Shown: positions 1-6,478, counted from the stretch's first letter. The stretch is DNA of 18,799 bases from Bacteroidota bacterium (GCA_023457535.1 JAEWLN010000170.1:1-18799); one strand, 5' to 3'. Notes: generated by a model not told the origin, from the sequence alone. Program-made: numbers and translations.

Positions 1-1188
1 CTGCGCGATCTCTCGCTGGCCATCACAATGGATCCAGGTTACAAGAATTCAGGTGTTTGCAAAAGTGAAATCACGTTTCTCGACGGCGAGGAAGGCATTC
101 TGCGTTACCGCGGTTATGCCATCGAAGACCTTGCGGACAAGGCCGGGTTTCTCGAAGTGTCGTACCTGGTCATCTTTGGCGAGTTGCCAACCAAACAACA
201 ACTGGAGCAGTTTGAGAATGATATCCGCAAATACACGCTGATCAACGAGGAGATGAAGAACATCATCGACGGGTTCCCGAAAACGGCCCATCCGATGGGG
301 GTGCTTTCCTCGCTCACCAGCGCACTCACGGCGTTCAACCCTAAAGTGGTCAACGTAGACAATGAAAAGGAAATGTATGAGGCGATCTGCAAAACGATGG
401 GTAAATTCCTCGTGATCGCTACCTGGACGTACCGCAAAATGATGGGCTACCCGCTCAACTATTACGATAATACCAAAGGTTATGTCGAGAATTTTATGCA
501 CCTGATGTTCGCCCTCCCGACAGGTCCTTACAAAGCCAGCCCAACGGTGATCGACGCGCTCGACAAATTGTTCATCCTTCACGCCGACCACGAGCAGAAC
601 TGTTCGACTTCTACCGTGCGCATGGTGGGCTCGTCGCACGCAGGCTTGTTCGCTTCGATCTCTTCAGGCGTATCGGCACTTTGGGGCCCGCTGCACGGTG
701 GGGCAAACTAGGCCGTTCTCGAAATGCTCGAAGAAATCCAGAAAAACGGCGGCGATGCAGACAAATACCTCGCAAAAGCCAAAGACAAGGACGATCCGTT
801 CCGACTGATGGGCTTTGGTCACCGCGTCTACAAAAACTTTGACCCGCGCGCCAAGATCATCAAAAAGGCCGCCGACGAAGTGCTCAGTACGCTGGGTGTG
901 GACGATCCGGTACTGGCCATCGCCAAGCGCCTTGAAGAATCCGCGCTCGTCGACGATTATTTCGTATCGCGCAAACTCTACCCGAACGTTGATTTCTATT
1001 CCGGCATCATTTACCGCGCATTGGGCATCCCAACGGAAATGTTTACCGTGATGTTCGCCATCGGGCGTTTGCCGGGCTGGATCGCACAGTGGAAAGAAAT
1101 GCGTGTCAACAAAGAGCCTATCGGAAGACCGCGCCAGATTTATACCGGTTATCCGCTGCGTCCGTATGTGGATATGGACAAACGCTGA
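1..1188 (+). pseudogene. gltA: Citrate synthase, 5' end outside window, interrupted by an in-frame TAG
   Basis: Citrate synthase condenses acetyl-CoA and oxaloacetate to citrate, the entry step of the TCA cycle. The frame is open from base 1, reading LRDLSLAITMDPGYKNSG, so the start and about 30 residues lie upstream; ATG 28 is internal. The three catalytic residues of the family are all present: His in GPLHGGAN (codon 694-696), His in FGHRVYKNFDPRA (820-822) and Asp in NVDFYSG (991-993). TAG at 709-711 replaces the near-invariant Gln of the GGANQAV motif, one C-to-T change from CAG. It separates the first catalytic His from the other two, so neither fragment could be a full enzyme. The frame then continues intact to TGA at 1186-1188 with no other lesion. 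ATG 724 could in principle restart a 154-residue C-terminal piece. Identity is certain. Whether this is a real null allele, a suppressed codon or a sequence error cannot be told from here. Confidence 0.9.
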
Positions 1189-1206
1189 GATAAATAATGG
1201 ATTAGT

Positions 1207-1234
1207 AAAGCCTTGCATTTGCAGGGCTTTTTTG
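1207..1234 (+). terminator. Intrinsic terminator of the citrate synthase gene
   Basis: Nine-pair stem AAGCCTTGC / GCAGGGCTT (1208-1216 with 1221-1229, one G-U pair), loop ATTT, then a run of T. It begins about 20 bases after the citrate synthase stop codon. Confidence 0.8.
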
Positions 1235-1271
1235 TTTTACAGATCGGGTAGAAAAAAATTTATATAACTTA

Positions 1272-1299
1272 TTGACAACCTGAAAAATAAATAGATTTT
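1272..1299 (+). promoter_or_regulatory. Possible Bacteroidota promoter in the gap after citrate synthase
   Basis: TTG at 1272-1274, then 17 bases, then TAGATTTT at 1292-1299. This matches the Bacteroidota pattern TTG-N17-23-TAnnTTTG except for the final base. It lies in an AT-rich stretch just downstream of the citrate synthase terminator and about 33 bases before ATG 1332, so it would serve the remnant at 1332-1408. Confidence 0.35.
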
Positions 1300-1331
1300 T
1301 CACTACATTTAGTAAGTTTTAAAAAGACCCC

Positions 1332-1408
1332 ATGACTCAAAAAATCCTGCTCTCATTGCGATAATTTCCCTTTTTGTGCATTGCTTCCCGCAACAGGACA
1401 ATTCCTGA
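1332..1408 (+). pseudogene. Possible relic of a secreted-protein gene: frameshifted signal peptide
   Basis: ATG 1332 reads MTQKILLSL and would then stop at TAA 1362. In the frame starting at 1358 the text continues AIISLFVHCFPQQDNS and ends at TGA 1406-1408. Joined, as if one base had been lost near 1358, the two halves read like a typical flavobacterial signal peptide: positive start, hydrophobic core, and a cleavage region resembling the common FAQQ. No longer coding frame follows, and a terminator hairpin stands at 1443-1470. I infer a deletion scar of a lost secreted-protein gene. A short stretch like this can arise by chance, so confidence is low. The rest of the 386-base gap (1189-1574) shows only the terminators and promoters listed separately. 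Confidence 0.3.
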
Positions 1409-1442
1409 CCGGCTAATTTCAAACAACGATAGGTTAATCTTG

Positions 1443-1470
1443 AAAAGCTTTCCACCCGGAAGGCTTTTTT
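1443..1470 (+). terminator. Intrinsic terminator-like hairpin with no intact gene before it
   Basis: Eleven-pair stem (1443-1453 with 1458-1468, one G-U pair), loop ACCC, and a T-run at 1465-1470. On the plus strand it would end a transcript from the possible promoter at 1272-1299, leaving a transcript of about 165 bases. Confidence 0.6.
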
Positions 1471-1504
1471 ACTGGTAATTAACGCAAAGGTAACAGCGAT
1501 AACG

Positions 1505-1536
1505 TTTTCGGATTCGGAGGGCATTTGCTATATTTG
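1505..1536 (+). promoter_or_regulatory. Promoter of the guanidine-modifying enzyme gene
   Basis: TATATTTG at 1529-1536 is an exact match to the Bacteroidota -7 element TAnnTTTG. An imperfect -33 candidate, TTTTCG (1505-1510), lies 18 bases upstream. The ATG at 1575 follows 38 bases later. Confidence 0.5.
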
Positions 1537-1574
1537 CCAACGGCCCGTTTCCACGAGCCGGTAAATACAATTTT

Positions 1575-2495
1575 ATGCTATCCTTAAATGTAAAGAATGA
1601 AACCTCGCGCCTGCGCGCCGTGGTACTCGGAACTGCGCTCAGCAATGGCCCGACGCCTGCCGCAAAAGACGCCTATGACCCAAAATCGCTCGAACACATC
1701 CTGGCCGGAACGTATCCCAAAGAAGCCGACATGGTCGCTGAAATGGAAGCGTTCAACAAAGTGTTCCAAAAATACGACGTCAAAGTGTACCGTCCGGAAC
1801 TGGTGGCCAACGAAAACCAGATTTTCACGCGCGACATCGCTTTTGTGATCGACGACATCATCATCGAAGCCGGAATCCTGCCGGAGCGCGACAAAGAATT
1901 TCCGGCCATCCAGTATGTGATCGACCAGATCGATCCGGCCAAGTTCGTGCGCATCGAAGACAAGGACAAGATCCATATCGAAGGCGGCGACGTGATCCTG
2001 TACAACGATTATATTTTCATCGGAACCTATTGCGGCGAAGATTATCCGCAAGTAAAGACCGCGCGCACCAACCAGGCGGGCATCGACTTTGTCAGGAATT
2101 TGTTCCCGCACAAAAAAATACTGACCTTTGACCTGGTCAAATCGTGGGAAGATGCACGCGACAATGCCCTGCACCTGGATTGCTGTTTCCAGCCCGTGGG
2201 CCACGACAAGGCCATCATTTACAAAGGCGGATTTTGCAACGAGTCTGAATACCGGCAGCTCGTCGATATTTTTGGAATGGACAACCTGTTCCACATCACG
2301 CGCGACGAAATGTACAATATGAATTCGAACATTTTCTCGATTTCGCCCGAGGTCGTCGTTTCCGAACGCAATTTCACGCGGCTCAACCAATGGCTGCGCG
2401 AGAACGGCTTCACGGTCGAAGAGATCCCGTACGCTGAAATCGCCAAACAGGAAGGACTTTTGCGCTGTTCGACCTTGCCTTTGATCCGGGATTAG
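1575..2495 (+). CDS. Arginine deiminase/DDAH-like guanidine-modifying hydrolase
   Basis: A 306-residue cytosolic enzyme of the amidinotransferase/arginine deiminase superfamily, which cleaves guanidinium groups through a covalent Cys intermediate. Visible signatures are FTRD (residues 84-87), EGGDV (136-140), the catalytic-type His-x-Asp in LHLD (His200, Asp202) and the nucleophile Cys298 in LLRCSTLPLIRD, which resembles the RCMSMPLVRE end of arginine deiminases. The length fits single-domain dimethylarginine dimethylaminohydrolase-type proteins; arginine deiminases are about 400 residues. Likely substrates are arginine or methylated arginine, giving citrulline. The neighbour ctlX, which uses citrulline, supports this. 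ATG 1575 is the first start after the promoter and begins just before conserved sequence. The exact substrate cannot be settled from sequence. Its stop is a TAG, showing that TAG is used as a normal terminator codon here. Confidence 0.85.
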   Translation: MLSLNVKNETSRLRAVVLGTALSNGPTPAAKDAYDPKSLEHILAGTYPKEADMVAEMEAFNKVFQKYDVKVYRPELVANENQIFTRDIAFVIDDIIIEAGILPERDKEFPAIQYVIDQIDPAKFVRIEDKDKIHIEGGDVILYNDYIFIGTYCGEDYPQVKTARTNQAGIDFVRNLFPHKKILTFDLVKSWEDARDNALHLDCCFQPVGHDKAIIYKGGFCNESEYRQLVDIFGMDNLFHITRDEMYNMNSNIFSISPEVVVSERNFTRLNQWLRENGFTVEEIPYAEIAKQEGLLRCSTLPLIRD

Positions 2496-2496
2496 A

Positions 2497-2662
2497 TTTT
2501 TTGGGCGTGCCGGCGAACAGCTCCGGTCTAAACGATACGTTTGTGGCGCCGTCGCGCTGTCCGCTGTATCTTTTACGGCCTCCCTGCGGTCGGCCGCAAA
2601 AGGATGCCGCTGCCATCGCTCACGCAAACACGTTTAAGGTTTCATGTTTACGTTGATTTGGT
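2497..2662. repeat. Structured intergenic repeat of a kind common in Flavobacterium
   Basis: The stretch begins with a T-run and GGGCGTGCC and ends with CTCACGCAAAC and TTTCATGTTTACGTTGATTT. The ends pair (GCGTG 2505-2509 with CACGC 2621-2625). Inside are a hairpin AAACG-ATA-CGTTT (2530-2542) and a ten-pair stem with one mismatch (2571-2580 with 2592-2601). From memory, these outer sequences and the GGATGCCGC segment match an element dispersed between genes in many Flavobacterium genomes; I could not check this. It contains no supported coding frame. It fills most of the space between the two guanidine-modifying enzyme genes and could act as a transcription terminator or mRNA-stability element. 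Confidence 0.6.
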
Positions 2663-2715
2663 GAACGAATCCGCCGCCACCTGAAACCTTGATCTTTAAT
2701 TATAAACTGTTACAA

Positions 2716-3651
2716 ATGAAACAAACCACCAATTCCATATTAATGATCCGGCCCGTAGCGTTCCGTATGAACGAACAGACGGCCGTCAACAACTACTATC
2801 AAAAAGTCCTCGACGGGCTCTCGCCGGAAACGGTCAATGCGCGCGCGCAGGAAGAATTCGACACTTTTGTGCAAAAGTTGCGCATGGTAGGCGTGGATGT
2901 GACCGTCGTCGACGACCTTCCGGAACTTGATGCGCCGGATTCGATCTTTCCGAACAACTGGGTGTCATTTCACGAGAACGCCGATGTGGCCCTGTATCCG
3001 ATGTTCGCCGAAAACCGCCGCAAAGAAAGGCGGGAGGAGATCCTTGACATCCTCGAAGACAAAGGATTCCAGATCGAGAACATCATCGATTACACCGATG
3101 CGGAAACCGACGGCTATTTTCTCGAAGGAACGGGGAGCCTGCTGCTCGACCGCGCCAACGGCAAAGCCTATTGCGCATTGTCCCCACGCGCGGACGAGGA
3201 ATTGTTCATCGAATTCTGTGAGGATTTCGACCTCGCGCCCGTAATTTTTGAGGCGTTCCAAACCGTTAACGGCGAGCGCAAACTCATTTACCACACCAAT
3301 GTGATGATGTGTTTGGGCGAAACGTTTGCCGTCATCTGCGCAGATTGCATCGACGACAAAAGCGAACGCAAGAACGTACTCGAGAATCTCAAGGGAGACG
3401 GTAAGGAAATCATTCTGATCACTGAGGAACAAGTCAATAGTTTTGCAGGCAACATGCTCGAAGTGCGCGGCACCGATGACAAGCGCTACCTGGTCATGAG
3501 CGCCGCGGCTCACCAAAGCCTGACGCCGGACCAAATGGCACGTCTGGAAAAACACGCGACCATCCTGAGCTCAAGCCTCGATACGATCGAAGCCTGCGGC
3601 GGCGGGAGTGCACGTTGCATGATGGCGGAGATTTTCCTGCCTAAAAATTAA
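2716..3651 (+). CDS. ctlX: Citrulline utilization hydrolase CtlX (citrulline ureidase family)
   Basis: A 311-residue member of the arginine deiminase-like superfamily. CtlX, first described in Francisella, hydrolyses citrulline to ornithine, CO2 and ammonia. Family landmarks visible here are SIFPNNWVSFH near the N-terminus, LEGTGSLLLDR (Glu137), the catalytic-type His193 in IYHTNVMM, a second conserved block AGNMLEV, and nucleophile Cys301 in GGGSARCMMAE. I choose ATG 2716 (MKQTTNSILMIRPVAF). An in-frame TTG at 2689 would add nine residues with no family support. With the upstream paralogue it forms a plausible arginine/methylarginine to citrulline to ornithine route. The two genes lie on the same strand but are separated by 220 bases, mostly the structured repeat, so co-transcription is uncertain. 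A bidirectional terminator follows. Confidence 0.9.
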   Translation: MKQTTNSILMIRPVAFRMNEQTAVNNYYQKVLDGLSPETVNARAQEEFDTFVQKLRMVGVDVTVVDDLPELDAPDSIFPNNWVSFHENADVALYPMFAENRRKERREEILDILEDKGFQIENIIDYTDAETDGYFLEGTGSLLLDRANGKAYCALSPRADEELFIEFCEDFDLAPVIFEAFQTVNGERKLIYHTNVMMCLGETFAVICADCIDDKSERKNVLENLKGDGKEIILITEEQVNSFAGNMLEVRGTDDKRYLVMSAAAHQSLTPDQMARLEKHATILSSSLDTIEACGGGSARCMMAEIFLPKN

Positions 3652-3681
3652 AGAATCAACCTATTTTTTGTTGCAAAATAG

Positions 3682-3714
3682 AAATCCCGGACGCGATGGC
3701 AGGCCGGGATTTTT
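3682..3714. terminator. Bidirectional terminator between convergent genes
   Basis: Nine-pair perfect stem AAATCCCGG / CCGGGATTT (3682-3690 with 3704-3712), with T-rich flanks on both strands. It lies between the stop of ctlX (+) and the stop of the DUF6607 gene (-). Confidence 0.75.
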
Positions 3715-3727
3715 GCATGAAACAAAA

Positions 3728-4624
3728 TCAATTCTTCACAAATGAATCGATTATTTTGTCCGATTCGGCTTTTGCGGCCGTAGGGGCAAGCCCGAACAAA
3801 TGCATGAACAGCGGCTGGTTGTTGACCGTGGGTTCGAGGCTCAGGTCTTTGTTGCGTGCGAAAACAGTAGTCCATTTGTCGCGGACATTTTTCCACAGAT
3901 TTTTGTTTTTTGCCCAGTATTGTTGCGCTGCGGCACACTTTGAATCGGCTACCCTGGTGTAAGTGTCGTGGCCCTTTTCATAAGCTAGGACCGTGTCATT
4001 TCCGGCATCATCGCGTACAATCTTCACATTGTCCTGGTCGTGGATCCAACCGTCTTTAGTGATCTCATGGACGTTGGTGCGTTTCAATACATTATAATCG
4101 TTCCGGATCGTGTGCTCACGTCGGGGAAGCGGCGCGTCAGTGGTATTTTCCCAGTAGTGACGGCCGTCGGAATGGACCCAGGTGGCCGTTCCTTCATACC
4201 GCGGGCTGTCGTCTACCTGGAATACACGCTGTGTCCATTGGCCTTTGACCTGCGCGGGCGACAGCGTTTTGTATTTCCAGCTTGTGTCTTTGAAAAACTG
4301 GTAAAAACGCGTGTTTTCGTATTCCCAGTCCTGCCGCCAGTGCTTGACGATCATCGAATCGCTGACAATCAGCAAGTGTTGCATGACCACTTTATCAGGC
4401 TGGTCTTCTACCAGTTCGACCCATTCGAGGCCCCAATCGTATTTTGGTTTGGACGCAACATATTTTTCGTCCTTGGTGCGTTGGAACGTCTCGGCGAAAT
4501 TGAACTTCACTTCATAACAGCCGCACATGGCTTTGATCGCTTTGAGGTCTTCCGATTTTTTGGATTGCGGATGCATCGGCGCGGCAAATAAACCAATCCA
4601 TAAATATAAAAGTGCTCTTTTCAT
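3728..4624 (-). CDS. Secreted DUF6607 family protein
   Basis: A 298-residue protein that I recognise as the DUF6607 family, found mainly in Bacteroidota and of unknown function. The N-terminus MKRALLYLWIGLFAAPMHPQ is a signal peptide (two positive charges, hydrophobic core, cleavage near residue 20), so the protein is exported. The family hallmark MCGCYEVKFNFAETF follows at residues 33-47, with many conserved Trp/Tyr positions afterwards (for example KYDWGLEWVE near 61-70 and KHWRQDWEYE in the next third). The two Cys in CGC and one near the C-terminus (DSKCAAAQQYW) could form disulphides. It is monocistronic: it converges on ctlX and is divergent from the region at 4625. Upstream, a -7-like TATTTTTA stands on the minus strand at 4648-4641, without a clear -33 partner. 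No enzymatic motif is visible. Confidence 0.85.
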   Translation of the reverse strand: MKRALLYLWIGLFAAPMHPQSKKSEDLKAIKAMCGCYEVKFNFAETFQRTKDEKYVASKPKYDWGLEWVELVEDQPDKVVMQHLLIVSDSMIVKHWRQDWEYENTRFYQFFKDTSWKYKTLSPAQVKGQWTQRVFQVDDSPRYEGTATWVHSDGRHYWENTTDAPLPRREHTIRNDYNVLKRTNVHEITKDGWIHDQDNVKIVRDDAGNDTVLAYEKGHDTYTRVADSKCAAAQQYWAKNKNLWKNVRDKWTTVFARNKDLSLEPTVNNQPLFMHLFGLAPTAAKAESDKIIDSFVKN

Positions 4625-4655
4625 GCTAACCAGGTTTGGGTAAAAATAACATTTA

Positions 4656-4687
4656 TTTAGAACAATTAAAAATAAAGATTATATTTG
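4656..4687 (+). promoter_or_regulatory. Promoter-like site for a short plus-strand transcript
   Basis: TATATTTG at 4680-4687 matches the -7 consensus exactly. The -33 candidate is a weak TTTAG at 4656-4660. A perfect palindrome ACCAATTGGT (4692-4701) falls at about the expected transcription start, which might be a repressor site. Confidence 0.4.
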
Positions 4688-4692
4688 TGCAA

Positions 4693-4778
4693 ACCAATTG
4701 GTCAACCCACAAAAAGACCTGTTGAGTGTTTCGTTTTTTGTTTTGAATTAACCTCCCGGTATCCGGGAGGTTTTAGTT
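4693..4778 (+). ncRNA. Candidate small RNA (about 85 bases)
   Basis: The unit is defined by an exact -7 element at 4680-4687 and a strong terminator hairpin at 4751-4778. There is no ATG between them on the plus strand. The body has short complementary blocks (GGTC with GACC, CAAC with GTTG) that could fold the 5' half. No known RNA family is recognised. It could instead be the leader of a gene no longer present: I see no supported gene from 4779 to 4987. Confidence 0.3.
4751..4778 (+). terminator. Strong intrinsic terminator with no gene before it
   Basis: Perfect nine-pair stem ACCTCCCGG / CCGGGAGGT (4751-4759 with 4763-4771) with a three-base loop, then TTTTAGTTT. It follows a T-rich stretch. 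No protein-coding gene on the plus strand ends before it; the nearest upstream gene runs the other way. Confidence 0.7.
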
Positions 4779-4925
4779 TAGTACCATCATCAAATTATTT
4801 TAACAAATCGGCCAACGATACGCCTATTTTGTTAACGTCGGTTTGTTGTGATGGGCTGAAGGGGCTGTATTACTGCGATTTAGCGTTTTGGGTCTGCCGT
4901 CGGATTTGCGGATGTATCAAAAAGC

Positions 4926-4967
4926 GCGAATATTATAACACGTAAATATTCGCAAATCGTACATTTA
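4926..4967 (+). promoter_or_regulatory. Inverted repeat and -7-like element before the small gene
   Basis: GCGAATATT (4926-4934) and AATATTCGC (4945-4953) form a perfect nine-base inverted repeat with a ten-base spacer, typical of a dimeric regulator's site. TACATTTA (4960-4967) is one base off the -7 consensus, and no TTG is seen at the usual distance. The repeat sits where the -33 region would be, and ATG 4988 follows 20 bases after the -7 element. I infer regulated expression of the downstream gene. Confidence 0.4.
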
Positions 4968-4987
4968 CAGTCCCAAATATACCCATT

Positions 4988-5290
4988 ATGAACACTTCTA
5001 CCATCGAGCTGAAATGTGAGTGTCATATCCCGTTTCAGGCAGAATTACTTCAGTTCATCCAACGGTTGGCCAATGGCGCGATCGATGAAGACTACGACAT
5101 GAACGACGTGCCGCACAAAGATGTGATCGTTCAGGCCATCCGCAGCAAATTGATCTTTATCAAATTCAATTTTACGCGATCGGTCAAAAAGATCAAGCCC
5201 AAATTACTTGAAGCGCTGCGTAAAACGTTCCAAAAGGAGCTCATCGGCACGATCAAGCAAAAGGACGAAATTACGTTCATCCTGCTTTGA
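4988..5290 (+). CDS. Small protein of unknown function (100 residues)
   Basis: I do not recognise this 100-residue protein (MNTSTIELKCECHIPF...). It has no signal peptide or membrane segment. Two Cys (10, 12) lie near the start. The middle is acidic (DEDYDMNDVPHKDVIVQAI), suggesting a loop before a helix, and the second half is Lys-rich (RSVKKIKPKLLEALRKTF) and ends ITFILL. The alternation of charged and hydrophobic residues fits a small cytosolic alpha/beta protein. Support for its being real: a promoter-like site and inverted repeat just upstream, a tidy start, and a stop that abuts the marC stop without overlapping it. A small orphan restricted to close relatives is the likeliest reading. 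Confidence 0.65.
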   Translation: MNTSTIELKCECHIPFQAELLQFIQRLANGAIDEDYDMNDVPHKDVIVQAIRSKLIFIKFNFTRSVKKIKPKLLEALRKTFQKELIGTIKQKDEITFILL

Positions 5291-5920
5291 TCACATCAAA
5301 TTGCCTTTGATGATGCTCAGCACCGCGCTCACAATATATTGAACGCCAATGGCAATTACAATAAACCCGACGATGCGCGAGATGGCCACAATGCCAGATC
5401 CGCCGAGGATTTTTGCCAAGTAGTGCGAGCTGCGCAAAATAATGAAAATCACGATTGCAACGGCGAGAATGGCTGCGCACGACCATACGATTTCCGGGGT
5501 CGATTGGTGTTCCTGGTAAAATGCGATCAAAAGTGAAATGGAACCCGGACCGGCCAGCATGGGCATGGCCAGCGGCGTGAGCGCGATATCGTTGCGGTTC
5601 TGGATCTCATTTTCGACCGATTTATTGATCCCGCGCGTTTTCTTGAATTTGCCGGACAGCAGCGAAAACCCCGACCCAACGATGATCATGCCGCCCGCAA
5701 TGCGCAAGGCGTCAATGCTGATGCCAAAAAAATCCAACACATATTTTCCGATAAAGAACGAGATGAGCAAGATGATCGCGACATTGACCGCCGTCCAGAG
5801 CGAAATGCGCGAGCGTTCCTGTTTGGAATCGTCCTGCGTGAGGCCGACGAATATCGGAACGGTGCCAATGGGATTCAAAACAGAAAAAAGCGCGGCGAAC
5901 AGGTAAATGAATAATTCCAT
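5291..5920 (-). CDS. MarC family integral membrane protein
   Basis: A 209-residue inner-membrane protein of the MarC/YhgN family, sometimes called NAAT transporters; the transported substrate is mostly unknown. The family duplication shows as LNPIGTVPIF at residues 15-24 and PLAMPMLAGPGSI at 116-128, each at the start of a hydrophobic half. About six membrane segments can be drawn, with a Lys/Arg-rich loop near residues 91-100. I choose the ATG at 5920-5918 (MELFIYLFAALFSVLNP). A TTG five codons upstream overlaps the -7 element and is unlikely. It converges on the 100-residue gene, and the two UGA codons abut as TGATCA (5288-5293), leaving no space for a terminator. Confidence 0.9.
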   Translation of the reverse strand: MELFIYLFAALFSVLNPIGTVPIFVGLTQDDSKQERSRISLWTAVNVAIILLISFFIGKYVLDFFGISIDALRIAGGMIIVGSGFSLLSGKFKKTRGINKSVENEIQNRNDIALTPLAMPMLAGPGSISLLIAFYQEHQSTPEIVWSCAAILAVAIVIFIILRSSHYLAKILGGSGIVAISRIVGFIVIAIGVQYIVSAVLSIIKGNLM

Positions 5921-5932
5921 GTTTTTTTGATG

Positions 5933-5966
5933 CAAAATTAGATTCAGGGTTTGAAAGTGATGTCAA
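5933..5966 (-). promoter_or_regulatory. Promoter of the marC-family gene
   Basis: On the minus strand, TTG (5966-5964), 23 bases, then TAATTTTG (5940-5933) fit the Bacteroidota promoter pattern. The start codon is 12 bases past the -7 element, so the leader would be only a few bases long. Confidence 0.5.
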
Positions 5967-6027
5967 CGCAATGTGAGCCACACATTATATTTAGGGCAAC
6001 ATTTACAATGAAATTAAGAAACTTTCA

Positions 6028-6050
6028 ACCTAAAGATAGTAATTTTAGGT
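6028..6050 (+). promoter_or_regulatory. Inverted repeat over a -7-like element
   Basis: ACCTAAA (6028-6034) and TTTAGGT (6044-6050) form a perfect seven-base inverted repeat with a nine-base spacer. The right half overlaps TAATTTTA (6040-6047), one base off the -7 consensus, just before the CoA-binding protein gene. It may be an operator or a leader hairpin. Confidence 0.3.
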
Positions 6051-6063
6051 GAATAACCTTACT

Positions 6064-6426
6064 ATGAAAAAGAAAACACTCGTACTCGGGGCATCTGCCA
6101 ATCCGGCGCGCTATTCGTATATGGCCATCAACAGGCTTACCATTTACGGTCATCCGGTGGTAGCCGTCGGGGTTAAGGAAGCTGAGGTTTTTGGCGTCCC
6201 GATCCACAAAGAGCAAATCCCGTTCACAGACATCGATACCATCACGCTCTACCTTAATCCGCAGAACCAAAAGCAATATTATGATTACATTTTGTCCCTG
6301 CAGCCCAACCGCGTGATTTTCAATCCGGGTACAGAAAATCCTGAATTGTACCAATTGCTGCGCTCAGCCAATATCGGGATGGAAGTGGGCTGTACGTTGG
6401 TGATGCTGGGCGTTGGCAATTATTGA
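6064..6426 (+). CDS. CoA-binding domain protein (CoA_binding_2/YccU type)
   Basis: A 120-residue single-domain Rossmann-like protein of the CoA-binding family related to the N-terminal domain of succinyl-CoA synthetase alpha. After MKKKTLVLGASANPARYSY the Gly-rich nucleotide loop GASANPARYS covers residues 9-18. HPVVAVG (about 31-37) and the segment around TLYLNPQNQ match the second and third strands of the fold. VIFNPGTENPEL (about 84-95) is the family's conserved region around the ligand. Length is normal for stand-alone members, whose physiological role is poorly known. I choose ATG 6064; the GTG at 6049 would add five residues and lies inside the upstream inverted repeat. It converges on the symporter gene with only a 52-base gap. 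Confidence 0.85.
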   Translation: MKKKTLVLGASANPARYSYMAINRLTIYGHPVVAVGVKEAEVFGVPIHKEQIPFTDIDTITLYLNPQNQKQYYDYILSLQPNRVIFNPGTENPELYQLLRSANIGMEVGCTLVMLGVGNY

Positions 6427-6478
6427 TGATGGTAATGCTTACCGTTGCGCGAACGCTTCAGGTGGCCGATACAAAATA

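Noticed and set aside
709..711. General TAG reassignment as an explanation for the citrate synthase amber codon
   Set aside because: TAG ends at least two other intact genes in the window (2493-2495 and 16845-16847) at the expected family C-termini.
1584..2627. A 347-codon open frame on the minus strand across the guanidine-hydrolase gene
   Set aside because: It mirrors a well-supported gene, has no recognisable domain, and its composition is what the codon bias of the sense gene produces on the opposite strand.
4040..4591. A 183-codon plus-strand frame opposite the DUF6607 gene
   Set aside because: Antisense shadow of a recognised secreted protein; no promoter or domain support.
4685..4945. 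An 86-codon plus-strand frame in the 4625-4987 gap
   Set aside because: It starts inside the -7 box, reads straight through the terminator hairpin at 4751-4778, and has a non-protein-like composition.
6431..6443. Hairpin GGTAA-TGC-TTACC between the convergent CoA-binding and symporter genes as a terminator
   Set aside because: Only five pairs and no T-run on either strand.
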